A DNA stretch of 64,000 nt from Akkermansia muciniphila (GCA_945900785.1 CAMDJM010000007.1:30787-94786), one strand, 5' to 3'; shown: positions 1 to 9,207, counted from the first letter of the stretch. Notes: generated from the sequence alone by a model not told the origin. Numbers and translations are program-made.

Positions 1-403
1 CAAGGTAAATATTGATGTTATTGCGGTTCGTGTTGCCGCCCTGGCCATTGGCACCACCCGGGATATAAGTCCTTACGGGCACTGTGGTTTCCATGCCTTC
101 CCAGGTTTTCACATCAGCTTCGACAAGGAAGTAGAGGAAGTTTTGATCCCAGACGCATTTGAAGCTGGAATTTTCCGCATCTTCAGCGGTGACGGGCACG
201 CGCAGCATGCCCCAGTTTCCTCCTCCGGTGGCCGCCTGAGCCCAGGCTGGATCGTCAGCAACCCCATTCAAGGTAGGCGGCGTGGAGACGTAGTTCACTT
301 CGTAGTTCCGGACCGGGGGAACCCCGGCGGGCTGGGCGAATGCTGCCATTGGCAGCAAAAGCGTCCCAAAATGGACGTATTTTAGTATTTTCTGGTGTTT
401 CAT
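1..403 (-). CDS. Secreted CBM9/DOMON-like sugar-binding protein, 3' end beyond window
   Basis: An open frame starts at an ATG at 403 and runs off the left edge, giving 134 residues with no stop. The first 23 residues form a signal peptide: a basic MKHQK start, a hydrophobic stretch and an AFA-Q cleavage site. Residues 35-134 show the pattern of a family 9 carbohydrate-binding (CBM9-like) domain, with a conserved 'P-LNGVADDPAW' opening followed by a 'WD-NFLYFLVEADV' strand. Proteins of this kind bind sugars or are attached to catalytic domains; what lies C-terminal is outside the window. Export is inferred from the signal peptide. It diverges from the LamG gene at 779. Confidence 0.75.
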   Translation of the reverse strand, partial: MKHQKILKYVHFGTLLLPMAAFAQPAGVPPVRNYEVNYVSTPPTLNGVADDPAWAQAATGGGNWGMLRVPVTAEDAENSSFKCVWDQNFLYFLVEADVKTWEGMETTVPVRTYIPGGANGQGGNTNRNNINIYL

Positions 404-778
404 AGTTTTGTAATTTGTCGCAATGACCGCACCGGCCACAAAACTCAAAGTGACCGGACGCTGGCCCTTCATAATCTAAAACCACAAGGCATGCACAAGA
501 AAAAAATTAAGTCCTGCTGAAGGCGCGATCCGGAAGCGCGAGGCCGTGAAGCAGAATAACAAATAAACCAACAGGAATTGTATGCCATAAATACTAATGT
601 TCAAGCAGTTGGGTGGAATCAAGCAGCAACAACCAGACCCGGGCAGCCATTACGAATGAACAGCTTTTTACTGAAATTTAATTTTTAAGTATGGGATCAT
701 CAGGTCATTTTTACCCTTTTACTGACACAATTCCGATTTGAACTTGCTCCCTTTGGAAATGCACCCTATCTCAAAGCC
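404..778. other. Divergent intergenic region
   Basis: This 375 bp gap lies between the start of the CBM9-like gene (minus) and the start of the LamG gene (plus). It is clearly more AT-rich than its surroundings, especially from 555 to 745, and should hold both promoters. I see no convincing -35/-10 pair, no strong Shine-Dalgarno before the ATG at 779, and no RNA gene. Confidence 0.5.
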
Positions 779-3148
779 ATGAAATCCAGAACCCTTCCGC
801 TCTCCAGACGCTCCCTCAGTTTCCTTATTGTGAGTTTAATATCATGGTCCTCCGCCGGTGCTGCTCCAGTGGTCACGGGGGGGCCGATGGGCACCTTGGA
901 GTTGCTCTCCGGAGTCAGGCCGGTGTTTCAAGTGGTGGCGGTTGGCAGCGGGGTGATCTCCTATGAATGGAGGTTCAATGGAGCCCCGATCAGGGGTAAC
1001 CCCTCCGCCTCCACTGCGGCCCTTGCCCTTGCCAGCGCCACGGCGGGATCCTATGAGGTCGCTGTGAGTGATGCCACCGGCACCACGGTGCACGGCCCCT
1101 TCACGGTGAACGTCTCCAGCGCCGCTCCGTCCGATGCCTACGCCGCTTTGGTGCTCCAGGACGGGCCGACCTATTTTTGGCGCTTGAATGAAACCAGCGG
1201 CACGGTGCTGCGGGATTTTGGTAGCGGAAGAAACGGCAGCTATGATGTGGCGAAGGTGGACCGCGGCCAGGCGGCGGGTGAAGGCCTGGCCCCGGATCCC
1301 GCTGTCCATTTTAGAGGCACCGCCGGCATTTCCGCCAGCGTGCCCTACTCCCCAGCCCTGAATCCGGAAACAAATTGGTCGTTGGAATGCTGGGTCAAAC
1401 CGGACTTCTCCGGCACCCGCGGCACTGCCATTCTGTCCACCCAGGACCGCGACGCCGGGCGGGCGGGCTATGTCTTCTACCAGGGCACCAGCGGCAACCT
1501 CTGGGAAGTCAACCTGGGCGTGGGGAATTCATTTAGCGCCTTCTCGAGCGGAACGGTGGCTCCCACCGCCGGGCGGTGGGATCACCTCGTGCTGACCGTC
1601 GGCGGGGAAACGGTGAAATTCTTCGTCAATGGTGCCGTCAAAACCACCCGGACCCTGACGATGCGGCCCAACCTGTCCCGGGCGCTGGAATTTGGCAGCC
1701 GTTTTGGCGGCGGAGTGCCCTACGCCGGTAACATTGATGAAGTAGCGCTCTACCGCTATGAACTGAGTGATGAACAGGTGCTCTCCCATTATGGGGCCAT
1801 CTTCCTCCCACCCGTGGTGACGGCGCAGCCTTTGCCGGTGAATGCCTTCGAATCCGGCACCTTCACCCTGTCCGCCACCGTCACTGGTTTTCCCAATACC
1901 TACTTTTGGCTGAAGGACGGCAGCCCCTTGGAGCCAACGGAACGCAATCCGGACGGGGGGCTGCGTTACCCCCTGGGGGTTACTGGCACCACCCTGACCG
2001 TCAACGGGGCCACTCCCTTGGACAATGGGCAATACACGCTCAGCATCGTCAATCCACTGGGGGACTCCTCTACCCAGGCTGCCGCGGTGAATGTCGCTTT
2101 GGAATTGACCCCGCCTTCGATCGCCTACGTCACCGCCACCCCGGTGATGGGCCGGGTGCGGGTGGGCTTTCAACGGGACATGGATCCCCAGGAGGTGCTT
2201 GGGACCAACAACTATCATTTTAATGGCGGGCTGTCGGTGCTGGAGATCATCCCCACCCTGGACCCCCGGGTGATCGACATCATGACCAATGGCATGATTC
2301 CCGGAAAGCACTACACCCTGAGCATCACGGGCCTGAAGGATACCCTGACCAATCAGAACGTGATCGGGCCGAACTCGACCAACTTTCAGGCCTTCGTGCT
2401 GACCAAGGGCGTCCTGGCCTGGGATTATTACCGGGAGATCGTGGGAAGTTCCGTCTCCAGCCTGCAATCGGATTCCCAATTTCCAAACGGGACTTGGACT
2501 CACCGATACCTCCACGGCTTCAGCAGCATGCAGGTCACTACGAATTCCGATCTGGGCACCAATCCCGGTTTCACCACTGACGGGCGCACCGGGAAAAACC
2601 TCGGCGAAAGCTACGGAGCCCGGGTGCACGGCTGGATTACCCCTACCGAAAGTGGGAACTATACCTTCTTCATCCGCAGCGATGATAGCTCGCAACTCAG
2701 CCTCAGCTCCAATGAATCCGACGAAAACCTGGAAATCATCGCCAGCGAGCCCAACTGCTGCCGGCCCTTCTCGGGCTCTGAAAACCTGGCCTCCGCCCCG
2801 ATTCCCCTGGTAGCCGGGCAGAGCTATTTCATTGAAGGCCTCTACAAGGAAGCCGGCGGTGGAGACTACATCGAAGTCGCCTGGAGCAAGCAAGGTGCCC
2901 TGACCGGCACGCTGACTCCCATTCCGGCCCGCTTCCTCACTGCTTACGCCCCCGTTCTGCAAGGGCTGAACCGGCCTATCCTCAAGGGAGGGAACCAACT
3001 GACCCTCACCTGGCCCGGCCCCGGCATCCTCCAGGAAGGAAATCCCACTCTGAATCTCTGGACAGATGTGTCCGGCTTCCCTGGCAGCGGTTACACCACC
3101 ACCCTGCCCAATAACCCCTTGAAAAAATTCTTCCGCCTCCGGCAATAG
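779..3148 (+). CDS. Secreted LamG / Ig-like / PA14 protein (copy 1)
   Basis: 789 residues with an N-terminal signal peptide (cleavage near residue 28, after SSAGA). In order: an Ig-like domain (about 30-112); a LamG/concanavalin-like domain (about 170-345, with 'WSLECWVKPDFSG' and 'GRWDHLVLTVGG' strands); a second Ig-like domain (about 348-440); an SbsA/Big-type Ig domain (about 442-540); and a PA14-like domain (about 585-735, with 'GWITPTESGNYTFFIRSDD'). The last residues read FFRLRQ, an ending I recall from other verrucomicrobial secreted proteins. LamG and PA14 modules usually bind glycans, so a surface or extracellular polysaccharide-binding role is inferred; no catalytic domain is visible. 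The next gene, 9 bp downstream, is a paralogue with the same architecture, so the pair is probably one transcript from a tandem duplication. Confidence 0.85.
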   Translation: MKSRTLPLSRRSLSFLIVSLISWSSAGAAPVVTGGPMGTLELLSGVRPVFQVVAVGSGVISYEWRFNGAPIRGNPSASTAALALASATAGSYEVAVSDATGTTVHGPFTVNVSSAAPSDAYAALVLQDGPTYFWRLNETSGTVLRDFGSGRNGSYDVAKVDRGQAAGEGLAPDPAVHFRGTAGISASVPYSPALNPETNWSLECWVKPDFSGTRGTAILSTQDRDAGRAGYVFYQGTSGNLWEVNLGVGNSFSAFSSGTVAPTAGRWDHLVLTVGGETVKFFVNGAVKTTRTLTMRPNLSRALEFGSRFGGGVPYAGNIDEVALYRYELSDEQVLSHYGAIFLPPVVTAQPLPVNAFESGTFTLSATVTGFPNTYFWLKDGSPLEPTERNPDGGLRYPLGVTGTTLTVNGATPLDNGQYTLSIVNPLGDSSTQAAAVNVALELTPPSIAYVTATPVMGRVRVGFQRDMDPQEVLGTNNYHFNGGLSVLEIIPTLDPRVIDIMTNGMIPGKHYTLSITGLKDTLTNQNVIGPNSTNFQAFVLTKGVLAWDYYREIVGSSVSSLQSDSQFPNGTWTHRYLHGFSSMQVTTNSDLGTNPGFTTDGRTGKNLGESYGARVHGWITPTESGNYTFFIRSDDSSQLSLSSNESDENLEIIASEPNCCRPFSGSENLASAPIPLVAGQSYFIEGLYKEAGGGDYIEVAWSKQGALTGTLTPIPARFLTAYAPVLQGLNRPILKGGNQLTLTWPGPGILQEGNPTLNLWTDVSGFPGSGYTTTLPNNPLKKFFRLRQ

Positions 3149-3157
3149 TTCCCCACA

Positions 3158-5512
3158 ATGATCAAAACCACCTCCCTGCTGACTGTCCTCCTGTTTGCCA
3201 GCCCCATCCTGCCCCGGGCCACGGCTGCCCCTGTAGTCACCTCCGCCCCGGCTCCAACTCTCAACTTATTTGCCGGAGCCAGCCCTGTGCTGCTGGTCAC
3301 CGCCACCGGCAGCGGGAATTTGACCTACACATGGAAACGCAATGGCGACCCGATTCCCGGCAACGCCACCGCAGGCACAGCGGCGCTTTCCCTTCCCAAT
3401 GCCAGTGCCAATGCCTCGGGATCCTATCAGGTCAACATCACCGACAGCACCGGCACCACCACCGCAGGTCCGTTCCTGCTCAACCTTACTGACCCCGCAG
3501 CGTCGGACGCCTATGCCATCCGCATCCTCGGCGATGGGCCATCCCACTACTGGCGGATGAACGAGGCTTCCGGCACGGTCCTGACGGATTATGCCGGAGG
3601 ACTGAATGGCACCGTGAACCCCACCAGGGTGGAGCGCAATCAGCCCGCCACTACCGGCCTGACGCCTGATCCAGCCACACGGTTCAAGGCTGCGGCCGGG
3701 GTCTCTGCCAGCGTGCCCTACTCCCCGCTGCTCAATGGGGACACGCCCTTCACCATCGAGTTTTGGGTCAAACCCGACTTTTCCGGCACCAAAGGCACCG
3801 CCCTGCTCTCCACCCAGGACCGCAATAATGGACGGGCAGGCTACGTCTTCTACCAGGGCTCCGCCGGCAATTTTTGGGATGTGCAAATCGGCACCGGAAA
3901 TTCCTTCCAATCCCTGAACAGCGGCAACGTGGTGCCATTGGCAGGACGGTGGGACCATCTCGTCCTGACATGGGGCGGGGAATCGGGCACCGCGAATTTT
4001 TACGTCAATGGCGTCCTGCGGTCCACCCGCCCGGCGATCCTGCGGACGAATCAAACCCAGCCGCTGGAATTTGGCAGCCGGTTCGGCGGAGGACTCCCCT
4101 TCGCAGGCACGCTGGATGAAGTCGCCTTCTACCCGGCTGAACTGAGTGTAGAACAAGTCCTGAACCACTACGCCGCCACCTACCAGGCACCATCCGTAAC
4201 CACGCATCCGGTGCCCGTCAATGCCACGGAGGCAAGCACCTTCACCCTCAGCGCCACCATCGCTGGATTCCCCAATACCTATCAATGGAAGCGGAACGGC
4301 ATCCCGCTGGAACCCACCGAAGGCACGCCCTATGGCACCTTGAAATATCCCGGAGGAGTCACCGGCACCACCCTGACGATTCTGGATGCAATGACTTCGG
4401 ACTCCGGGCAATACACCCTGGAAGCCAGCAACGCCCTCGGCACGGCAGAAACCAATCCGGTCTCCATTTCCGTCGCGCCCGATCTCACCCCGCCCACCGT
4501 TTCCTACGTCACCGCCAGCCCGGTGGTGGGCCGCATCCGGATCGGCTTCAGCAAGGAAATGGATCCCAATCTCTTTAACAATACGGCCTTTTTCCAATTC
4601 ACCGGAGGCCTGACCCCCATCGGCATCTTCCCCACCAATGATTTACGGGTCATCGACCTGGTGACCGCCGGGATGGTGCCAGGCGGCAACTACAGCCTGC
4701 GCATCACCGGATTGCGGGATAACCGGGTGAACCGGAATCTGATCGCCCCAAACCAGACCGCCTTTCAAGCCTTCGTCCTCACGCCGGGCGTCCTCGCCTG
4801 GGATCATTACACCGATATTCCTGGCAACCAGGTCTCCATCCTCCAGGTGGATGCCCAATTCCCGGATGGCGTGTGGACCCACCGGTTCCTCCAGGGATTC
4901 AGCACCCTCCAGGTCACCAAAACCGACCTGGCCACCAATCCTGCCTTTGGAAATGACATCCGCACCGGCCGCGTCCCCGGCGAGCAATATGGAGCCCGCC
5001 TCCATGGCTGGATCACCCCCAGGGAGACGGCCAACTATCTCTTCTACCTGCGCAGTGACGACGGTGGGGAACTCTCTCTCAGCACCGACGATGCCCAGGG
5101 CAACCTCTCCGTCATCATTAGCGGATCGGGCGCTATCTTCAATGATACCAATAAATCCCTGCCCATTCCGCTCGTGGCAGGCCAGCCGTATTTCATCGAG
5201 GCCCTGCACAAGGAAGCAGGCGGCGCAGACTATCTCGAGGTCGCCTGGCGCAAAACCACTGATGTCACCCCCGTTGCCAGTCTCGCCCCCATCCCCTCAC
5301 GTTTCCTCTCCGCCTATGCTCCTATCCTTCAGGGCCTCGACAAGCCATCCCCCGCCGGAGACCAGCTCACCCTCACCTGGCCCGGCCCCGGATTCCTTCA
5401 GGAGAGCTCCAACCTGACATCATGGAGCGACGTCGCCGGTTTCCCTGCCAGCGGTTATACCCTGCCAGTCCCGCCCGGAACCAGCCGTAAATTCTACCGC
5501 CTGCGGCAGTAG
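3158..5512 (+). CDS. Secreted LamG / Ig-like / PA14 protein (copy 2)
   Basis: 784 residues with the same domain order as the preceding gene, matching it along the whole length: signal peptide ending near 'RATAAPV', Ig-like, LamG ('FTIEFWVKPDFSG', 'GRWDHLVLTWGGES'), Ig-like, SbsA-like Ig ('PPTVSYVTASPVVGRIRIGFSKEMDP') and PA14-like ('GWITPRETANYLFYLRSDDGG'). It ends in KFYRLRQ. It starts 9 bp after the stop of copy 1, so the two genes are probably cotranscribed. The copies share many 8-12 residue blocks but differ throughout, so the duplication is not recent. Function is inferred only: extracellular glycan binding. No transmembrane anchor is visible at the C-terminus. Confidence 0.85.
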   Translation: MIKTTSLLTVLLFASPILPRATAAPVVTSAPAPTLNLFAGASPVLLVTATGSGNLTYTWKRNGDPIPGNATAGTAALSLPNASANASGSYQVNITDSTGTTTAGPFLLNLTDPAASDAYAIRILGDGPSHYWRMNEASGTVLTDYAGGLNGTVNPTRVERNQPATTGLTPDPATRFKAAAGVSASVPYSPLLNGDTPFTIEFWVKPDFSGTKGTALLSTQDRNNGRAGYVFYQGSAGNFWDVQIGTGNSFQSLNSGNVVPLAGRWDHLVLTWGGESGTANFYVNGVLRSTRPAILRTNQTQPLEFGSRFGGGLPFAGTLDEVAFYPAELSVEQVLNHYAATYQAPSVTTHPVPVNATEASTFTLSATIAGFPNTYQWKRNGIPLEPTEGTPYGTLKYPGGVTGTTLTILDAMTSDSGQYTLEASNALGTAETNPVSISVAPDLTPPTVSYVTASPVVGRIRIGFSKEMDPNLFNNTAFFQFTGGLTPIGIFPTNDLRVIDLVTAGMVPGGNYSLRITGLRDNRVNRNLIAPNQTAFQAFVLTPGVLAWDHYTDIPGNQVSILQVDAQFPDGVWTHRFLQGFSTLQVTKTDLATNPAFGNDIRTGRVPGEQYGARLHGWITPRETANYLFYLRSDDGGELSLSTDDAQGNLSVIISGSGAIFNDTNKSLPIPLVAGQPYFIEALHKEAGGADYLEVAWRKTTDVTPVASLAPIPSRFLSAYAPILQGLDKPSPAGDQLTLTWPGPGFLQESSNLTSWSDVAGFPASGYTLPVPPGTSRKFYRLRQ

Positions 5513-5703
5513 TCCATGCCAGCCCAGGCCGGCAAAACATCCAAGCTACCTGTTTCTGCCGCCACACCTCTAATGCCAACTCGTTCTTAGCGCGTGAAAG
5601 CCGCCTGCCTTTGGCGTGTGACCGCCGACCCAAACAAGTCCGGGGAGCAGAATGACCGGGGGCGAATGCAGGATAAAACGCTTCATGTGAGGGAACATCG
5701 GGA

Positions 5704-7107
5704 CTATCCCGCTTCCGGCGGATCAGCGATGCCGCGCTTTACGGCGGCGATGATTTCGTGGAAGACCTTGGTGGCGGAGATGGAGTCATCGCCCATGAGG
5801 TGGGGGAAATCGCCGGCGAGGATGGGCCAGTCATAGCGGTCTTCCGGCACGCGGCCGTGGCTGCCTTTGACGAGGGTGGCGTCCAGGGGAATGACGTCCA
5901 TCAGATAACGCATGCCGGCTTTTTTCATGAGGAGACGCTTGCCGACTTCGAACTTGGGATGCTTCAGCGTAGGGTCAATGAAAAGCTCCACGGGATCGTA
6001 GCCCGGCTTCCGGTGGATGTCCACGCAGCGGGCGAAGTCGGGAGCGAGGGCGTCGTCGAGCCAATAATAATAGGTAAACCAACTGTCCTTGTCCGCGAGG
6101 CAGATGAGATCGCCACTGCGCGGGTGGTCGAGACCGATGGAGGCTTTCCAGACGCCGTCGATCACGCTTTCCACCCCAGGCACGGCGGCGAGGACTTCGC
6201 GCACCTGCGGGAGGATGGCGGGGTCATTGACATAAATGTGGGCGACCTGGTGATCGGCCAGGGCGAAGGCTTTGCTGGCACCACAGTCCAGCAGTTCGAG
6301 CCCCAGTTCCTCACGGATCGCAATCCAGCCATGCTCCCGCAGGACGCGGTTCAGGTGCACGGCCTGGTTAACGGGGGTGATGCCGTATTCCGAGAGCAAA
6401 ATGACGCGGATGGCCCGGTGTTTGTAGAATTGGATCAGGTCGCCAACGATGCGGTCGATGGCGCGCAGGTCTTCCACGATGGCGGGATCATCCGGACCGA
6501 GGCGTTGCAGATTGTAGTCGAGGTGTGGGAGGTAAACCAAGCTCAGGTTAGGCCAGTATTTTTCCTCGGTCCACTTCGCGGATTCCGCGATCCATTCCGA
6601 GCTGGGCAGGCCCGCCATCGGTCCCCAGAAGGAGGGGAAGGGGAAATCGCCGAGGTCGGCCTTGATGCGTTCCCGCATGCCGGCAGGGTGGGTGTAAATA
6701 TCAAAAACCTTCCGTCCATCCGCCGGGTAGGCCGGGCGGGGAGTGATGGTATAGTCTGCGGTGGAATACATGTTATACCACCAGAAAAGCTTGGCCACGG
6801 TGTAGCCGGGATATTCACGCTTCAGGACATCCCAGAACTTTTCGCCCTTCACGAGGTGGTTGCTCTGCTTCCACATCTGCACTTCTGCCTGCTCGCGGTT
6901 ATACCAGCCATTGGCCACGATGCCGTGATCGGAAACGCGGCGTCCGGTCAGGAAGGTGGACTGCATGGTCGTCGTGACCGCTGGCAGGACCGGGCGGATC
7001 GGCGCGATTTGTTTGTGCTTCAGCCAGGCGAGGATGTTCGGTGTGGTCTCCGCGCTGATGTGGCGGGCGGTCAGCCCGACCACGTTGAGGATGGCAGCGC
7101 GGCTCAT
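5704..7107 (-). CDS. eboF: Nucleotide pyrophosphatase/phosphodiesterase-family protein, EboF-like
   Basis: 467 residues of the alkaline-phosphatase superfamily (type I phosphodiesterase/nucleotide pyrophosphatase). The N-terminal strand 'RAAILNVVGLT' replaces the usual metal-binding 'vvliDGLr'. The nucleophile region 'LPAVTTTMQSTFLTG' (41-55) and 'HGIVANGWYN' (61-70) are present, with 'HLDYNLQRLGP' and a C-terminal 'GSHG' contributing metal ligands. The family hydrolyses phosphodiester or pyrophosphate bonds. It is last in a run with a UbiA-like and a dehydroquinate-synthase-like gene, the combination known from the eustigmatophyte-bacterial ebo operon, where eboF is the phosphatase. Its start is 6 bp from the stop of eboD, so translational coupling is likely. 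The ebo product is not established; roles in precursor trafficking or prenylated metabolites have been proposed. Confidence 0.8.
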   Translation of the reverse strand: MSRAAILNVVGLTARHISAETTPNILAWLKHKQIAPIRPVLPAVTTTMQSTFLTGRRVSDHGIVANGWYNREQAEVQMWKQSNHLVKGEKFWDVLKREYPGYTVAKLFWWYNMYSTADYTITPRPAYPADGRKVFDIYTHPAGMRERIKADLGDFPFPSFWGPMAGLPSSEWIAESAKWTEEKYWPNLSLVYLPHLDYNLQRLGPDDPAIVEDLRAIDRIVGDLIQFYKHRAIRVILLSEYGITPVNQAVHLNRVLREHGWIAIREELGLELLDCGASKAFALADHQVAHIYVNDPAILPQVREVLAAVPGVESVIDGVWKASIGLDHPRSGDLICLADKDSWFTYYYWLDDALAPDFARCVDIHRKPGYDPVELFIDPTLKHPKFEVGKRLLMKKAGMRYLMDVIPLDATLVKGSHGRVPEDRYDWPILAGDFPHLMGDDSISATKVFHEIIAAVKRGIADPPEAG

Positions 7108-7113
7108 GGCGGA

Positions 7114-8310
7114 TTACTGGATAAGCGTGGCCGGCACGCTGGCCCCGGCCTTGCTCAGGGCGCGGTCGCGGAGCCATTCAAGGGATTGCAGCACCAGGGC
7201 ATCGTTCATTTCATGGACCTCGCGGGCTTCGCCGGGGGCGGTGACGAGGGTGATGCAGAGTTCGCCGCCGAGGTGCTCGCGGAATTCCTCAAGGCCCCGG
7301 AGCAGGGCGGGCTGGCCGTCAGGGAGAATGGCCAGCAGTTCCTCCTCCCAGAGCACGAAGCCCACGCCTTCTATCAATTGCAGGATGCGGTCGCGGAGGG
7401 CGGTGGTGAGCAGTCCTGACAAACAAGCATATTGCAAATCTGCGGCCATGCCGATCGCCACCGCCCGGCCATGACTGACGCGGAAGGCGGACAATTGCTC
7501 CAGCTTGTGAGCGACCCAATGGCCGAAATCCAAGGGCCGCGCGGAGCCGAATTCAAACGGATCGCCCCCCGTGCAGATGTGCTGCATATGCAGTTCCGCG
7601 CTGCGGCGGATCACGCGATGGAGGATCCCGGGTTCGAGGCGGGCGAGGGCGGCGGCTTCGGATTCCATCTCCCGGAAGAAGGCGGCATCGCGGATCAGGG
7701 CGACCTTGATCGCCTCGATCACGCCATCCCGGCGGTCGGCGGGGGGCAGGCTTTTCAGGAAGGAGAAGTCATTGATGACGGCAAAGGGGACGGAAAACGT
7801 GCCGACCCAGTTTTTTTTGCCGAAATGGTTCACGCCATTTTTCACGCCCACGCCGCCATCCCCCTGACTTAACGTTGTGCTGGGCATGCGAACGAGGCGG
7901 ATTCCCCGGTGGGCGGTGGCGGCGGCGAATCCTACTAAATCCAAAATGGCCCCACCGCCGATGGCGATGACATAGCTGTGCCGGTCAATGCCGGCGTCAT
8001 TGATGGCGGTCCAGAGCAGTTCCACCTGGGGCCAGTCGTTTTTGCAGGGCTCGCCGCCCGGAATGACCATCAGAGCAGCGAGCACCAGCAGGCCATCCTG
8101 CGCGGCAAACCACGCGCGGATGGCTGCTTCCAGCCCCGCCTGGCCGGTGGCGGTGGCTTTTTCCAGAACCACGAGGACCCGCCGCACCCGCATGGCCTCC
8201 GCTTCTGCCGGACACAGGACATCACGCAGCAGGGTGTGGGCAGGCTCAAAGACCCCTTCCGTGAAAAACACACGGTGGGGCAGGGAAAGGGAAACGCGAC
8301 GCTCGATCAT
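7114..8310 (-). CDS. eboD: 3-dehydroquinate synthase homologue, EboD-like
   Basis: 398 residues of the sugar-phosphate cyclase (dehydroquinate synthase) superfamily. The NAD-binding block is 'SYVIAIGGGAILDLVGFAAATAHRG' in pattern (about 137-160), followed by 'MPSTTLSQGDGGVGVKNGVN' and the substrate/Zn region 'DGVIEAIKVALIRD' with 'FGHWVAHKLE' and 'VSHGRAVAIGM'. Regular AroB proteins are about 360 residues; this one is longer and its neighbours are eboC- and eboF-like, so I assign it to the ebo-type branch rather than the shikimate pathway. It starts with ATG at 8310 and lies between eboC (33 bp upstream, with a small hairpin) and eboF (6 bp downstream). A housekeeping aroB role cannot be excluded from sequence alone. 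Confidence 0.8.
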   Translation of the reverse strand: MIERRVSLSLPHRVFFTEGVFEPAHTLLRDVLCPAEAEAMRVRRVLVVLEKATATGQAGLEAAIRAWFAAQDGLLVLAALMVIPGGEPCKNDWPQVELLWTAINDAGIDRHSYVIAIGGGAILDLVGFAAATAHRGIRLVRMPSTTLSQGDGGVGVKNGVNHFGKKNWVGTFSVPFAVINDFSFLKSLPPADRRDGVIEAIKVALIRDAAFFREMESEAAALARLEPGILHRVIRRSAELHMQHICTGGDPFEFGSARPLDFGHWVAHKLEQLSAFRVSHGRAVAIGMAADLQYACLSGLLTTALRDRILQLIEGVGFVLWEEELLAILPDGQPALLRGLEEFREHLGGELCITLVTAPGEAREVHEMNDALVLQSLEWLRDRALSKAGASVPATLIQ

Positions 8311-8327
8311 GAACCTATGACAACGGT

Positions 8328-8343
8328 GGGGGACCTGTCCCCC
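8328..8343. repeat. Short hairpin between eboC and eboD
   Basis: A perfect 7-bp stem, GGGGGAC (8328-8334) and GTCCCCC (8337-8343), with a 2-nt spacer, lies directly after the eboC stop. There is no T-run, so a simple terminator is unlikely; it may be a processing or stabilising element. Confidence 0.5.
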
Positions 8344-9117
8344 TTACGTAGCGGCATACTTTTGCTGGAGCAACCGGCAGAGCGGCCAAAGCAGCAAACA
8401 AATCAGTGCCATGCCCTGCGCCCCGCCGGTGCCCGCCACCACACAGGCGAGGCAGGCCTGGCCGGTGCCTTTGGCGAAAAGCAGCGCCGCATCCACCAGC
8501 GGGATCGCCGCCAGCATTTCCTCCACCCAGCGGCCCACGCTCCACTGGGGACGCAGCACCCGCAGGAGCCCCCCGCCGGGTCGCGACTCCCGCCGCGCCA
8601 GCAGGCTCAGCCCAATGATATAACACCATACGACTGCGGCGGCGGTCAGCACCCTGACATCCAGCCAGGCACCTGCCGCTCCGGCGGCTGCCAGCACCAG
8701 CAGCGCCCGGCAGGCCCCCATCACGATCACGCTCCAGGGCGTTTCCTTGTGCCGGTAGTCATAGGCGAGAATGGCTACCGCCAGGCCAAGGGGCAGGAAC
8801 CAGGTGCGGGGATTGGCCAGGATCATGAGCAGCAGACCGCACCCCATTTCCATCAATCCCAGCGTCCAGACCGCGCGTTCGGTCATGGCACCGGTGGGGA
8901 TGAGGCGCTCCGGCTTGTGGGCCCGGTCCCAGCGGGCATCGCAGGCGTCGTTCAAGGTGCAGCCACCGGCGTAGAGGAGGGTGCCGCCGATCAAGGCTGC
9001 CGGCAATCCGGGCCAGCCAGTGCCGCCCGCAAGCGTCCAGGCCATCAATATATTGGACCAGACCGTGGGGATATTCGGGACGCGGGCCAGGGTCAGGATC
9101 TGGTGAAAGGTGGGCAT
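8344..9117 (-). CDS. eboC: UbiA-like prenyltransferase, EboC-like
   Basis: 257 residues from the ATG at 9117 (MPTFHQIL). The reading frame stays open 31 codons further upstream, but that part crosses a perfect inverted repeat and is not protein-like. It is an integral membrane protein of the UbiA superfamily: 'LARVPNIPTVWSNILMAW' opens helix 1, 'NDACDARWDRAHKPER' (around 75-90) is the first Asp-rich Mg-diphosphate site, and a second weaker site is near 'AYDYRHKETPWSVIVMGACRALL'. The family transfers prenyl groups to aromatic or other acceptors in the membrane. Downstream are eboD and eboF; upstream is apt. The three-gene set matches half of the known six-gene ebo operon (eboA, eboB and eboE are not here). 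Confidence 0.8.
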   Translation of the reverse strand: MPTFHQILTLARVPNIPTVWSNILMAWTLAGGTGWPGLPAALIGGTLLYAGGCTLNDACDARWDRAHKPERLIPTGAMTERAVWTLGLMEMGCGLLLMILANPRTWFLPLGLAVAILAYDYRHKETPWSVIVMGACRALLVLAAAGAAGAWLDVRVLTAAAVVWCYIIGLSLLARRESRPGGGLLRVLRPQWSVGRWVEEMLAAIPLVDAALLFAKGTGQACLACVVAGTGGAQGMALICLLLWPLCRLLQQKYAAT

Positions 9118-9126
9118 GTGGGGTAA

Positions 9127-9207
9127 AAGGGAGCACGGGGCTCCGGCCCGTGAGGTTATTTTTAAGCTGCAGTAAGAAACACACGGGCCGGAGCCCCGTG
9201 CTCCCTT
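9127..9207. repeat. Perfect 26-bp inverted repeat (REP-like) between apt and eboC
   Basis: The left arm at 9127-9152 and right arm at 9182-9207 are perfectly complementary over 26 bp around a 29-nt loop. The arm core is GCACGGGGCTCCGGCCCGTG. The right arm ends on the apt stop codon. A close variant of one arm occurs at 38551-38575 after another gene, which suggests a dispersed repeat and not only a terminator. No T-run follows. Confidence 0.8.

Noticed and set aside
255..485. A 76-codon minus-strand frame
   Set aside because: It overlaps the start of the CBM9-like gene in another frame; the CBM9 frame has a signal peptide and domain pattern.
5758..7419. A 553-codon plus-strand frame
   Set aside because: Antisense to eboF and the end of eboD; no domain.
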